Notes: generated by a model not told the origin, from the sequence alone. Shown: positions 45,255-53,713, counted from the first letter of the stretch. The stretch: DNA of 64,000 bases from Nitrososphaerota archaeon (GCA_029785625.1 JAFLZI010000001.1:62001-126000); one strand, 5' to 3'. A program made the numbers and translations.

Positions 45255-46943
45255 CTAGCCGAGGAGCTCCAAGAAGTCGCGGAGCTCTCTGGTGTTCGCG
45301 ACATCTCCGGCCTCCAGCCAGGCCCTCCGGGCGATAGCCACCCCATAGGCAGCGTTGTCCAGCCCGCCCACGGAGTGCGCGTCGGAGTCCACCACCACGG
45401 GCACTCCCTCTTCCATGGCCTTCCTCGCCCACACCTCGTCGAGGTCCAGCCTGTCAGGTTCCCCATCTATCTCGAGCATCTTGCCGTTCCTCTTCGCTGC
45501 CTCTATGACCTTCGAGAGGTCTATGGGGTTCCCCTCCCTCCTGCCGATCAGCCTGTTTGTTGGGTGGCACAGGAAGTTCACTGAGGGGTGGGCGAGCGCG
45601 CTGAGCGCCCTTTCAGTCAGCTTCTCGGGGCTCTGCCTGAAACTCTGGTGAAGAGAGGCTCCGACGATGTCGAACTCGTCGAGGAAGCCCTCGTCGAAGT
45701 CGAGCGACCCGTCGCTCTTGATCTCCACTTCGACCCCCTTCAGTATCCTGAACGGCGCCAGCTCTTCGTTCAGCCTGTCGATCTCCTTCCATTGCCGCCT
45801 GAACCGCTCTTCGGAAAGACCGTGGGCCACCCTCACGGACACCGAGTGGTCGGTGAACGCGATGTACTCATGTCCTCGCGCCTTGGCCGCCTCTGCCATC
45901 AGGTCCATCTCAGCGGTCCCGTCGCTCCAGGTCGAGTGCATCTGCAAATCCCCTTTGATGTCGTCGAAGGAGATGAGGTCGGGGAGCTTGCCACTGAGCG
46001 ATGCAGCCACCTCACCTCTGTTCTCCCTCAGTTCAGGGGGTATGTACTGCATGCCGAGTTCGTGATAGATTCCCTCTTCGCTCTCTCCCGCGATCCTCTC
46101 TCCGTCTTTCCTGAAGAGGCCGTATTCGTTGAGCTTCCACCCCTTCTCGATTGCCAGGTTCCTCAGTGCTATGTTGTGGTCTTTCGAGCCCGTGAAGTAC
46201 ACCAGCGCGGCTCCGCACTCTTCGGGTGCGAACGCCCTGGCGTCTACCTGCACTCCGTTCTCAAGCTTCACGCTCGCCCTCCTGGGGCCTCTCTCCAGGA
46301 CCTGGGCTACGCCGGGGCACCTGGAGATGGCGTCGATGAATCTCGGGTCAGTGGAGAGGAGGTCGATGTCTCCGACGGTGTCCTTTCCGCGCCGCAGGCT
46401 GCCCGCCATCCTAACCTCGATGCCCAGGGCAGCGAAGTAGGACGCCAGCTTCTGGAACTCAGCCTCCGCCTCCGGGACTAGCATCCGCTTTTCGAAACTG
46501 GCTAGCTTCTCGATTCCCATCCGGAACGCCTCCCTGACGGTGGGGCCGAACTCAGGGTCTAGCCTTCCTGACTCCAGCGCTGACTTCAGGTCCTCGACGC
46601 TCGAAATCCCTAGGTCGTGGGAAAGACGGTAGGCCGTCCTAGGCCCTATCCCCTGGACACTCATGAGTTTCGGCACGCCTGGAGGCGTCTTCGCCTTCAT
46701 CCTCTCCAGGAGTTCGAGCCTCCCCGTCCTGAGATACTCGTCAATCTTCCGGGCTATGCCTGCGCCCACGTACCTGACGTCTTCCAGCTGCTTCCTATTC
46801 CAGAGCGCTTCAACGTCTTCGTTCAGATTCCTGATGCTGGTGGCCGCCCTATGATATGCGATCACCTTGAACCTGTCTTCCCCGTTGGTTTCCGCCACGT
46901 CTCCCAGGCTGTCCAGGACGTCGGCAACCTCGGCGTTCCTCAA
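45255..46943 (-). CDS. polX: Family X DNA polymerase with PHP exonuclease domain
   Basis: 562 residues. N-terminal helix-hairpin-helix motifs (VGAGIARKI, VQGIGPRTAYRL) precede the nucleotidyltransferase site GSLRRGKDTVGDIDLL with its aspartates. From about residue 330 a PHP domain follows: LQMHSTWSDG, AFTDHS, KGVEVEI, HPTNR and DSDAHS metal ligands. PolX enzymes fill short gaps in base-excision repair and trim 3' ends. The ATG lies 27 nt from the symmetric TTTTAAAA element. Confidence 0.94.
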   Translation of the reverse strand: MRNAEVADVLDSLGDVAETNGEDRFKVIAYHRAATSIRNLNEDVEALWNRKQLEDVRYVGAGIARKIDEYLRTGRLELLERMKAKTPPGVPKLMSVQGIGPRTAYRLSHDLGISSVEDLKSALESGRLDPEFGPTVREAFRMGIEKLASFEKRMLVPEAEAEFQKLASYFAALGIEVRMAGSLRRGKDTVGDIDLLSTDPRFIDAISRCPGVAQVLERGPRRASVKLENGVQVDARAFAPEECGAALVYFTGSKDHNIALRNLAIEKGWKLNEYGLFRKDGERIAGESEEGIYHELGMQYIPPELRENRGEVAASLSGKLPDLISFDDIKGDLQMHSTWSDGTAEMDLMAEAAKARGHEYIAFTDHSVSVRVAHGLSEERFRRQWKEIDRLNEELAPFRILKGVEVEIKSDGSLDFDEGFLDEFDIVGASLHQSFRQSPEKLTERALSALAHPSVNFLCHPTNRLIGRREGNPIDLSKVIEAAKRNGKMLEIDGEPDRLDLDEVWARKAMEEGVPVVVDSDAHSVGGLDNAAYGVAIARRAWLEAGDVANTRELRDFLELLG

Positions 46944-46966
46944 TACGGTGATTTGACGGCGATTCG

Positions 46967-46974
46967 TTTTAAAA
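46967..46974. promoter_or_regulatory. Symmetric TATA element between polX and the Lrp-type gene
   Basis: TTTTAAAA is self-complementary. It lies 27.5 nt from the polX ATG (minus, 46943) and about 30 nt from an in-frame plus-strand TTG at 47001. ATG codons at 46980 and 46992 of the plus gene lie closer than usual. Confidence 0.55.
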
Positions 46975-46979
46975 GCAGT

Positions 46980-47276
46980 ATGGCTGACCAGATGAATCGT
47001 TTGCCAGTCTTTCAGAAGGCGTTCATCTTACTCAAGGTCTCCCCGGGCCATGAAGAGGAAGTCATAGACAACCTCATGAAGGTCCCCGAGGTAGTAGAGG
47101 CGCACATAATCCCTGGCGACTGGGATGTCATGGTGGTGCTCAACGCCCAGAAGGAGGTTCTCGTCCCCAGCGACGAGAAGGTGTACCGGCTGGTCATGAA
47201 CAAGGTCCAGAAGGTAAAGTACGTGGAGGATACCAACACAATGGTGTCACAGTTCTCTCGGATCAAGCAGGGCTAG
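46980..47276 (+). CDS. Lrp/AsnC ligand-binding domain protein without HTH
   Basis: Up to 98 residues, consisting only of the RAM/AsnC effector domain: KAFILLKVSPGHEEEVIDNL, VEAHIIPGDWDVMVVL, then RIKQG. Full Lrp proteins add an N-terminal helix-turn-helix, absent here. Stand-alone RAM proteins bind amino acids and may modulate full-length Lrp proteins. It overlaps the prolidase gene tail by 4 nt convergently. The true start may be 46992 or 47001 given the promoter spacing. Confidence 0.85.
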   Translation: MADQMNRLPVFQKAFILLKVSPGHEEEVIDNLMKVPEVVEAHIIPGDWDVMVVLNAQKEVLVPSDEKVYRLVMNKVQKVKYVEDTNTMVSQFSRIKQG

Positions 47277-48373
47277 CTCCACCAGCCGAATTCCTTGGGA
47301 ACGTCGGTGATTTGCACCCCCCTCCCGCCTTCTATCAGGAGGTCGTCCTCTATCCTGACCCCGAGCTTCCCTCGGATGTACGCACCAGGCTCTACGGTGA
47401 AGCACATGCCTGGGCCCAGGCGCTCTTTCCCGCCGTCCACTATGTAGGGCGCTTCATGGATTTCCAGCCCCAGGCCGTGGCCCGTCCGGTGGAAGAAGTA
47501 CCTCCCCATCCCCGCGCTCTCGAGCATCCCCCTGGCAGCGGCATCCACCTCCCCCACTTCCGTCCCTGCCTTGGACGCAGCCACCGCTGCTTCCTGGGCC
47601 TCGAGGACCTTGGAGTACACCCTTTCGACGGCGGGGGACCGGCCGACGCAGAAAGTCCTGGTGACGTCGGCGTAGTAGCCGCCGTAGGTCGACCCGACGT
47701 CCACCACTATGCTCTCGCCCCGGTTCACCCTCCTGGTTGACGGGAGGTGGTGCGGGTCGGCCGCCATCTGACCCGCCTGGACGAGCATGTCGTCGACCTT
47801 CTCGGCCCCCTGGGCGTATATCGCGTCTGTCATGGCCCTGGCTAATTCGAGCTCGGTGGCTCCCTCCTTGATGAGCCCGGGGAAGCCGCTGAAGGCCCGG
47901 CTCAGAGCCCGCGCCGACTTCTTCAGCAGTCCGACTTCGGTGTTGTCCTTCGACTCCCTCAGCTTTTGGAGGATCGGTTCTGCGCTGACGAGCTTCAAGT
48001 GGCCCCCCTTCGCCAGCTTGTCCGTATACTGGAACGGCGCCCTACCTTCGACGCCCCACTGTCCCTCAGCCCCTGCTCGCTTCGTCGCGTCCCTTATCGC
48101 CCCCCCAGGCCCCTCTGAGTCGGTCCACGCGTGGACTCCGAGAGAGAATGGCGCACTCACGTAGGGCCCCGACTCCAGGGCAGGGGCAATCAGCTGAGGC
48201 TCGCCCGCAAGGGGGACGAGCAGCATGAACGGGCGCTCCAGCATCAGCGACGTCCCGCCTGTAAGGTAGCGCAGGTTCGGACCAGGCACGACGACCACGC
48301 CCTTCAGCCCCGAGCTGGCGAGCCCGGCCCTCAGCCGCTTCAGCCTCGTCGCATGGAGCGCCTCGCGAGACAT
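47273..48373 (-). CDS. Xaa-Pro dipeptidase/aminopeptidase (M24)
   Basis: 366 residues: an N-terminal creatinase-like domain and a C-terminal pita-bread domain with metal ligands in VVDVGSTYGGYYADVTRTF (two Asp), GHGLGLEIHEAP (His), CFTVEPGAY (Glu) and VRIEDDLLI (Glu). It cleaves peptide bonds before proline. It is divergent from proline dehydrogenase across a shared promoter, so released proline would be oxidised at once. Confidence 0.93.
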   Translation of the reverse strand: MSREALHATRLKRLRAGLASSGLKGVVVVPGPNLRYLTGGTSLMLERPFMLLVPLAGEPQLIAPALESGPYVSAPFSLGVHAWTDSEGPGGAIRDATKRAGAEGQWGVEGRAPFQYTDKLAKGGHLKLVSAEPILQKLRESKDNTEVGLLKKSARALSRAFSGFPGLIKEGATELELARAMTDAIYAQGAEKVDDMLVQAGQMAADPHHLPSTRRVNRGESIVVDVGSTYGGYYADVTRTFCVGRSPAVERVYSKVLEAQEAAVAASKAGTEVGEVDAAARGMLESAGMGRYFFHRTGHGLGLEIHEAPYIVDGGKERLGPGMCFTVEPGAYIRGKLGVRIEDDLLIEGGRGVQITDVPKEFGWWS

Positions 48374-48399
48374 TCTAACAGTTGATTCTCGTATGCACT

Positions 48400-48407
48400 G
48401 TTAATAT
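48400..48407. promoter_or_regulatory. Shared TATA element between prolidase and proline dehydrogenase
   Basis: GTTAATAT, centred 31.5 nt from the prolidase ATG (48373, minus) and about 29 nt from the TTG at 48433 of proline dehydrogenase. This spacing argues against the TTG at 48412, which would precede the transcription start. Confidence 0.55.
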
Positions 48408-48432
48408 GTAGTTGCTCCGGCGCGGCGATGCC

Positions 48433-49278
48433 TTGGGCATCAAAGAAAAGGTCGTCCTGCCGGTGGCGAAGAGATGGATTTCAGGTGTGGACCTGAACGC
48501 TGCCCTAGAGGACGCGAAGGGGACGAACTCGAGGGGGATGGGGGTCGTCATGAACTTCCTCGGAGAGGAGATCACCGACCAGGGTGCCGCAGACGCCCAG
48601 GTGGATGAGTACCTCCGACTCCAGCAGGCTCTCGCCGACGGCGCTGTCAGGGGGTTCGCATCGGTGAAGCTCACCCAACTGGGCATGGACTCGGACGAGC
48701 AGGCGATGCGGCGGAGGTTCGACAAGATCCTGGCGAGCGCTGAAAAGCTCACGCAGCTACTCTGGATCGACATGGAGAGCTCCTCGTCCACAGAAAGGAC
48801 GGTGTCCACCTACCTCGACGCCCACAGCAGCCACCCTGGCCTCGGCGTGGCGATCCAAGCCTACGCCAGGCGGAGCGAGGCGGACATGAAGGCGATTCTG
48901 GACCAGGGGGGGAAGGTGAGGCTCGTCAAAGGCGCCTACAGAGAGGGCCCGGACTTCGCCTTCCCCACGAAAGCCGAGGTCAACAAGAGCTACGAGCGCC
49001 TGATGACGTCCCTCTTCGAGAGGGGGGATGGGTTCGCCATCGCCACCCACGACGGAGCGCTCGTAGAGCGCGCGAAGGCGCTCGCGGAGTCAAGCCACGC
49101 GAAGTTCAGGTTCGAGTTCCTCAAAGGGATCAGAGACGAGCTGAAGGCCGACCTGGTCAAGTCGGGGTACGCTGTCTCGGAGTATCTCCCCTACGGGGAC
49201 CGATGGTGGGCGTACTCGAAGCGGAGGATAACCGAGCACCCGAGCAACGTCTGGCTCCTCCTCCGTTCGGTTGTCTAG
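48433..49278 (+). CDS. Proline dehydrogenase
   Basis: About 281 residues forming a complete FAD-binding barrel of the short, monofunctional type: VVLPVAKRWISG, NSRGMGVVMNFLGEE, GGKVRLVKGAYREG (catalytic Lys region), FAIATHDG, FRFEFLKG and YGDRWWAYSKRRITEHP. It oxidises proline to pyrroline-5-carboxylate and passes electrons to the quinone pool. No P5C dehydrogenase is in the window. The start is chosen by promoter distance; TTG 48412 is the alternative. Confidence 0.92.
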   Translation: MGIKEKVVLPVAKRWISGVDLNAALEDAKGTNSRGMGVVMNFLGEEITDQGAADAQVDEYLRLQQALADGAVRGFASVKLTQLGMDSDEQAMRRRFDKILASAEKLTQLLWIDMESSSSTERTVSTYLDAHSSHPGLGVAIQAYARRSEADMKAILDQGGKVRLVKGAYREGPDFAFPTKAEVNKSYERLMTSLFERGDGFAIATHDGALVERAKALAESSHAKFRFEFLKGIRDELKADLVKSGYAVSEYLPYGDRWWAYSKRRITEHPSNVWLLLRSVV

Positions 49279-49378
49279 GGTCCGCTTCAGCGGTAGCCGC
49301 CGTTGATTACTGGCTCAAATAACATAGACTCCCCCCGCAAAATACCGAATTGGGCCTGAACGAAGCAGGTCAGACAAA

Positions 49379-49555
49379 ATGGCCGAATATCAAAAAGGGC
49401 AAGTCTGGGGCGCCCTCCGCAAGGCGTGGAAGGGCTACCGCATAGCTAAGGTCCAGGGCGACAACGCCCGGATGAGGGAGTATGCCACGCGCATAAAGAC
49501 CCTCCAGGGCCAGCTAGGCGTCCCTCAGGCGAGCTTTCCAAACCTGGGAATGTAG
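49379..49555 (+). CDS. Small basic protein (58 residues), unknown
   Basis: The protein begins MAEYQKGQVWGALRKAWKGY and ends ASFPNLGM. It is helical, basic and aromatic in its first half. GC-rich third codon positions, an upstream CAAAATAC element (about 49338-49345) roughly 36 nt before the ATG, and a hairpin terminator starting at the stop codon together support a real gene. No family recognised; a nucleic-acid-binding or ribosome-associated role is only a guess. Confidence 0.6.
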   Translation: MAEYQKGQVWGALRKAWKGYRIAKVQGDNARMREYATRIKTLQGQLGVPQASFPNLGM

Positions 49556-49582
49556 AGGAGCTCCGCTCCTCTTTCCTTTTTT
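49555..49582 (+). terminator. Hairpin and T-tract terminator
   Basis: GAGGAGC-TCC-GCTCCTC forms a 7-bp stem with a 3-nt loop (49555-49571), followed by TTTCCTTTTTT. It ends transcription of the small basic protein and adjoins the stop of the convergent regulator. Confidence 0.75.
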
Positions 49583-50249
49583 AATCCAAGCTCCTGATTT
49601 CTTTCTCTATCTCTTCCAGAATGTCGCAGACTACCTGCTTCTCCAGGCCCAACGAGGAGCAGATGGCTTCTACGCCGTCACCCTCCTCCCTCATGAGATA
49701 CCTGACGACCCTCTTGCGGTCGGCCATGGGGAGTGACGTCCCTATGCGCGCGGCTTCTCTCAGAGCAAGGCTCCTGATATAAAGGAGGACCGCCCTCTCT
49801 TCTTCCATCGCCTTCAGCTTCCTGTCGACCTCGGCGACCACATGGGTGAGCGGGTGTATGCGCGACGCGCCGTCGGGGTATCTGAGCACCCCGCTGATCT
49901 GGGTCATCATCTGGGCGTGCTCATCCGTCTCCGCGACCCCGGGCAAAGCACCGAAGGAGAAGATCCTCGTCCTGAAGAGGTTGGGAGCCAGGTCCACGGT
50001 GACCGAGAAGCTGCTCTTCAGCATGTACTCCTTCCTCTGGGGGCCCCGGGGGCTGTCCTGGGAGACTGTGCTCACCAGCCCTGCCCTCTCCATGGTCATT
50101 AGGTGCTTCGCTACGAGTTGCTGGCTGATCTTCAACTCCTTCGACAGCTGAAGCTGATAGTTGGGCTCCTCGCTAATCCTGGAAATTATCATCCTCCGAA
50201 TCGGGTTCTCCACGGTCCCCAACACGGCGTCGAGCTCAGCCTGGCTCAC
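49581..50249 (-). CDS. ArsR-like winged-helix transcriptional regulator
   Basis: 222 residues. The N-terminal winged helix (ENPIRRMIISRISEEPNYQLQLSKEL, SQQLVAKHLMTMERAGLVSTV) is typical of archaeal ArsR-like repressors. A middle region and a C-terminal helical segment (REEGDGVEAICSSLGLEKQVVCDILEEIEKEI), itself resembling a second helix-turn-helix, may mediate dimerisation. It is divergent from gamma-glutamyltransferase and may regulate it. Confidence 0.85.
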   Translation of the reverse strand: MSQAELDAVLGTVENPIRRMIISRISEEPNYQLQLSKELKISQQLVAKHLMTMERAGLVSTVSQDSPRGPQRKEYMLKSSFSVTVDLAPNLFRTRIFSFGALPGVAETDEHAQMMTQISGVLRYPDGASRIHPLTHVVAEVDRKLKAMEEERAVLLYIRSLALREAARIGTSLPMADRKRVVRYLMREEGDGVEAICSSLGLEKQVVCDILEEIEKEIRSLD

Positions 50250-50262
50250 TGGTTATCGACCA

Positions 50263-50295
50263 ATGGTTGTATACACCTGGTTTGTTGTATAAATA
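50263..50295. promoter_or_regulatory. Divergent promoter region with repeated TTGTATA units
   Basis: GGTTGTATAC and TTGTTGTATAAATA lie about 18 nt apart. TATAAATA (50288-50295) fits the TATA box of gamma-glutamyltransferase with start of transcription near 50318. The nearer GTATAC may belong to the regulator or form a repeated operator with the second unit. Confidence 0.45.
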
Positions 50296-50361
50296 GGTTC
50301 TCGAACGCTCCCAAGCGTTGGACTGTCTCTGGGTCGTTTCTCTGGAAGAGAAGGGAGCTGA

Positions 50362-51870
50362 ATGGCACTGAGCAGGACTCTGATTGGCGAGCACGCTGCG
50401 GTGGCTAGCGAGCAGCCTCTCGCTTCGATGGTCGGCTACGACGTCCTCCGGAGAGGAGGGAACGCGTTCGACGCCGCAGCTGCGACAAGCTTCGCCCTCG
50501 CCGTGACCTTCCACCCCGCCGGAGGGATGGGCGGCGACTTCTTCGGCATGTTCTACGAAGCGAAGACGGGCCGGACACACTGCCTCAACGCCAGCGGTTG
50601 GGCGCCGTCGGGACTCACGCTTGACCTGGTCAGAGAACGGGCCGGCGGCAGGCTCCCCCTGTATGGACCCTTGACCTGCGTCGTGCCGGGGCTCACGGCC
50701 GGGGTGTGGGAGATGCACAGGAAGTTCGGCGTCCTAGAGTTCAAAGGGCTCCTGGGCCCAGCCGCCAGGCTCGCTTCCGACGGTTTCCCTGCCGGCGCCG
50801 CCATGTGCAGATCCATCGCCGGGGCGTACTCTGACTTCTCAGACGACGCCAAGAAGGTCTTCGCTCCCAGCGGAACGCTTCCCACCCCGGGGGAGCGCAT
50901 CAGGCAGGAAGCCCTGGGCAGGGTGATATCAGAAGTAGCCGAGGGGGGGCCGGACGCGTTCTATTCTGGGTGGCCTGCGGAGAAGATCGCGTCTACCCTC
51001 GAGTCCCTCGGGGTCCCGTGCACCAAGAGCGACTTCTCGGAGTTCAAACCGGAGTGGGTCGAGCCGCTGACCCTCGACTACAGGGGAACCACGGTCTATG
51101 AGGTCCCACCCAACAGCATGGGCGCGACAAGCCTGCTGATCCTGAAACAGCTGGCAGAAACCGACCTCTCAGCAACAGGGCCTCTTTCTCGGGACCGGAT
51201 CGAGAAGACGATGAAGGCGGTCCTCGTCGCCTACGGCCGCAGGGACGAGATGCTCGGAGACCCGCGCTTCGGCCCCATCGACATGGAGGCCTTCATGTCG
51301 ACCAAGAAGGGTGGGCCCACGGGGCCAGCGGTGGTCAGGAAAGGGGACACCACCGCTTTCTCCATCGCGGACGCCGAGGGAAACATGGTGTCGGGGATCC
51401 AAAGCCTGTTCCATCACTTCGGGTCGCGCGTGTTCGTAGAGGAGTGCGGCATAGCCCTGAGCAACAGGGCGTCTGCCTTCCGCGCAGACGGCCCGAACAA
51501 GGTCGAGCCTCGCAAGCGGCCTCTGCACACCCTCTCTTCGCTCATCCTGGAGCGTCAGGGCCGACCCTACCTCGCCATAGGGGCTAGCGGAGCGGACTAT
51601 CGTCCCCTTCAGCACGCGCTCTTCGTGACGAACTCTGTGGACTATTCCATGCCAGCGGAAGAGAACGTCGCACACCCCAGGTTCCTCTGGGGCGGAGGTA
51701 AGAAACTGCTGGTGGAGGAAGGCTATGCGCTACCTCCGAAAGGTGACTACGAAATCGAGCGGCTCCCGCTGCCTGGACGGACCGGCGTCTGTCAGGCGGT
51801 CGAGGTGTCGGGAGGATACAGGAAGGCCGTATGCGACGTGCGCGGAGACGGCATCCCCTCAGGGTTCTAG
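50362..51870 (+). CDS. Gamma-glutamyltransferase-family Ntn hydrolase
   Basis: 502 residues. Family blocks: RRGGNAFDAAAATSFALAV, HPAGGMGGDFF, VPGLTAGVWEMHRKFG and GDTTAFSIADAEGNMVS, in which autocleavage before Thr 330 would free the nucleophile. The C-terminal KRPLHTLSSLIL and GASGADYRPLQHA also match. It hydrolyses or transfers gamma-glutamyl groups; related enzymes process cephalosporin or other acyl amides. No signal peptide. A purine-rich AAGGGAG precedes the ATG. Confidence 0.92.
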   Translation: MALSRTLIGEHAAVASEQPLASMVGYDVLRRGGNAFDAAAATSFALAVTFHPAGGMGGDFFGMFYEAKTGRTHCLNASGWAPSGLTLDLVRERAGGRLPLYGPLTCVVPGLTAGVWEMHRKFGVLEFKGLLGPAARLASDGFPAGAAMCRSIAGAYSDFSDDAKKVFAPSGTLPTPGERIRQEALGRVISEVAEGGPDAFYSGWPAEKIASTLESLGVPCTKSDFSEFKPEWVEPLTLDYRGTTVYEVPPNSMGATSLLILKQLAETDLSATGPLSRDRIEKTMKAVLVAYGRRDEMLGDPRFGPIDMEAFMSTKKGGPTGPAVVRKGDTTAFSIADAEGNMVSGIQSLFHHFGSRVFVEECGIALSNRASAFRADGPNKVEPRKRPLHTLSSLILERQGRPYLAIGASGADYRPLQHALFVTNSVDYSMPAEENVAHPRFLWGGGKKLLVEEGYALPPKGDYEIERLPLPGRTGVCQAVEVSGGYRKAVCDVRGDGIPSGF

Positions 51871-51929
51871 GGACTAGGTTCAGGCAGCGAAAAAACATGG
51901 GAGGTCGAGGGCCGAGCGGCCCCCGACGC

Positions 51930-52730
51930 CTAGGTTGTGCTCGAGGTCGAGTTCTCGGATTCGGTGACTGTGGCTTCAGCCGTCTGCGTTCCTCTCGATC
52001 CAGTGCTGACCGCGGTCACGTGGACTACAGGACTGAGTACAGAAGCTTGACCGGGACTGACGTGTATGTCTCCCGGCGAGATGCTCAGGGTGAGGTCTGT
52101 GGAGCCGCTTGACTGGACGGTGAAGTGCACGTTGATCATCAGCTTCCCATCCGCCACCACTCTGAGCTGAGTGGACGTCCCATCGGCCCAGAAGGCCTTG
52201 GCTCCGGTGATGTGGAGGACGACGCCTGTCACGTTCCCGGAGGGGATGCTAGTGGTCCCCAAGAGGAGGGAGCTGCCCTGGAGCTTGGTGAGGTTTACGT
52301 TATCCCCCACGCTAGCTGATACGTTGTAGACGTACCGGTTCACGAACCCGGACCGGATGGTGGAAGAGCTGGTGGAAGAAGACGTGCTCAGGGAGTGTGA
52401 AGTAAGAGAGCTGGTGCTCGTGCTACTGCTGGTGCTGCTAGTGGTATTCGTAGTCGTGCTCAAGCTGACGGCGCTCGAAGTTGACCCCGAGGTGGTGACT
52501 GCCGTGACGTTGGAGGAGTACTTGATGGTGACGCTCGTCACATTGACGAGGAGATAGCTGAGGTTGGGGCTGCTAGGCGGTGGGTCTGACAGGTAGATGC
52601 TCAGCGAGCTGGAGCCGGGCCCAGCTTGGGAGCTGTTGGAGATGCTTGGGAGGTAGACGGTGTAGGCGTACGCTGAAAACCCGAGGGTTGCCAGCAACAC
52701 CACTGCTGAAATGGCTACGGCTTTGTTCAT
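51930..52730 (-). CDS. Secreted or anchored DUF4382-like protein with Ser/Thr-rich linker
   Basis: 266 residues. An N-terminal hydrophobic helix (AVAISAVVLLATLGFSAYAY) acts as signal or anchor. SLSIYLSDPPPS starts a DUF4382-like domain, interrupted at about residues 82-127 by an almost pure Ser/Thr stretch likely to be glycosylated. The domain resumes (YVYNVSASVGDNVNLTKLQG) and ends with another Ser/Thr-rich tail. Many Asn-X-Ser/Thr sites suggest surface exposure. Function unknown; single gene. Confidence 0.8.
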   Translation of the reverse strand: MNKAVAISAVVLLATLGFSAYAYTVYLPSISNSSQAGPGSSSLSIYLSDPPPSSPNLSYLLVNVTSVTIKYSSNVTAVTTSGSTSSAVSLSTTTNTTSSTSSSTSTSSLTSHSLSTSSSTSSSTIRSGFVNRYVYNVSASVGDNVNLTKLQGSSLLLGTTSIPSGNVTGVVLHITGAKAFWADGTSTQLRVVADGKLMINVHFTVQSSGSTDLTLSISPGDIHVSPGQASVLSPVVHVTAVSTGSRGTQTAEATVTESENSTSSTT

Positions 52731-53112
52731 TCTTAGAAGGGGGATCCTAGAGCGCCGACTTAATCCTGTGGTGTTGAACAGCCAGGAAAGAGCCTTGAAA
52801 GCTGCTCCGCGAGACCAGGGACCCTGGTCCGGAACGGTCTAGTCACAGGTGCGCCCGCGGCCGAGCACACGGCGGCCTGTCCGCGCCTCAAAGAGGAGAG
52901 GCTGTTCTACCCCTCCTTGGGCTCCTTCAGGCTTCCAGTAACCCTTCGACTCTGGCCACCGGGCTTCCAGGCTTGGAGAACAGCACAGGTGGCTACCGTC
53001 ACTAGGGCAGCGTCCCTTCCACCCGTCACCCCGTAGAACACGCTGACGCCGTTTACGCGTCGTCGGCTGCTTCTCATGCTCGGCCGAATGCGGATAGAAA
53101 CCGTTGAATTCA
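52731..53112. other. Intergenic region, nothing recognised
   Basis: About 380 nt before the tRNA-Arg 3' end. Minus-strand open frames here have no family features and run into the tRNA. I see no clear promoter, repeat or RNA structure. Confidence 0.45.
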
Positions 53113-53219
53113 CGGGCCCGGTGCGATTTGAACGCACGACCTACAGCTCGCTCCACGACGTGTAGGAGGCTGCCGCGCTATCCGTATTTCGCTCAAGCAT
53201 GGATCTGCGCTACGGGCCC
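53113..53219 (-). tRNA. tRNA-Arg (CCU) with an anticodon-loop intron and a D-loop insertion
   Basis: Acceptor GGGCCCG pairs with CGGGCCC, discriminator G. T-arm GTGCG-TTCAAAT-CGCAC. The anticodon stem GCAGC pairs with GCTGT and loop CTCCTA gives CCT. About 14 nt (CACGTCGTGGAGCG) interrupt the loop after position 37. The D-stem GCGC/GCGC encloses 28 nt instead of about 10, so a second insertion of about 17-18 nt follows AG at positions 14-15, the same place as in tRNA-Glu of this window. Confidence 0.9.
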
Positions 53220-53260
53220 AGCCATGGCCCGAAAAGAACCAGGATATTACCTGTTCCTGT

Positions 53261-53713
53261 TCACTCCACGAGGTCGAACTCCAGTTCGAGTTCCCCTTTG
53301 GAGTGCCTGAAACGGGGCTTCCCGAGCCTGATCTCCCCTACTTGGATGGTGTTGTCGACGTGGGGCTCGTTGCAGCAGTTGATGCTCCAGTCGGGAATCC
53401 TAACGATCTTCAGCAGCGTCACTTCGGGCGGGACCGGGAACAGGTCGTAGATGGCGTCCCCGAAGTGCCCCTCGGCCTCCTGTCGCTCCATCTCAAACTC
53501 CAGCAACTCGACCCCTTCCGAGACCTTCTCGTTTGTCAGCCGCTCTATCTTGGACAGTTCCTCGGCAGTTGGCTCCCTGTCGAACTTGACGGTCAGCCTC
53601 CCGTGACTCCCTGAAACGTGCACCGAGGCCGTCCACTTCGCGCCCAGCACCCCCTGTACGGCCCCTTTGAGGACGTGGACTGCGGAATGAGTCTTGAGTT
53701 CTTCGGCGCTCAA
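53261..53713 (-). CDS. AlaX-like aminoacyl-tRNA editing domain protein
   Basis: 150 residues. The zinc motifs of the AlaRS/ThrRS second additional domain are visible: HSAVH (HxxxH) near the N-terminus and CNEPH (CxxxH) near residue 115, followed by T and IGEIRLGK-like VGEIRLGKPRFRHSKG. Such free-standing proteins deacylate mischarged tRNA-Ala in trans; substrate here is inferred. Its start directly abuts the end of the upstream FAD enzyme, so the two are co-transcribed. Confidence 0.85.
   Translation of the reverse strand: MSAEELKTHSAVHVLKGAVQGVLGAKWTASVHVSGSHGRLTVKFDREPTAEELSKIERLTNEKVSEGVELLEFEMERQEAEGHFGDAIYDLFPVPPEVTLLKIVRIPDWSINCCNEPHVDNTIQVGEIRLGKPRFRHSKGELELEFDLVE

Noticed and set aside
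52330..52460. Repetitive stretch as a possible CRISPR or tandem repeat array
   Set aside because: It is the Ser/Thr-coding low-complexity part of a secreted protein; there are no regular spacers.
52839..53156. Minus-strand frame ending near tRNA-Arg
   Set aside because: It overlaps the tRNA and is Arg/Gly-rich with no family features.
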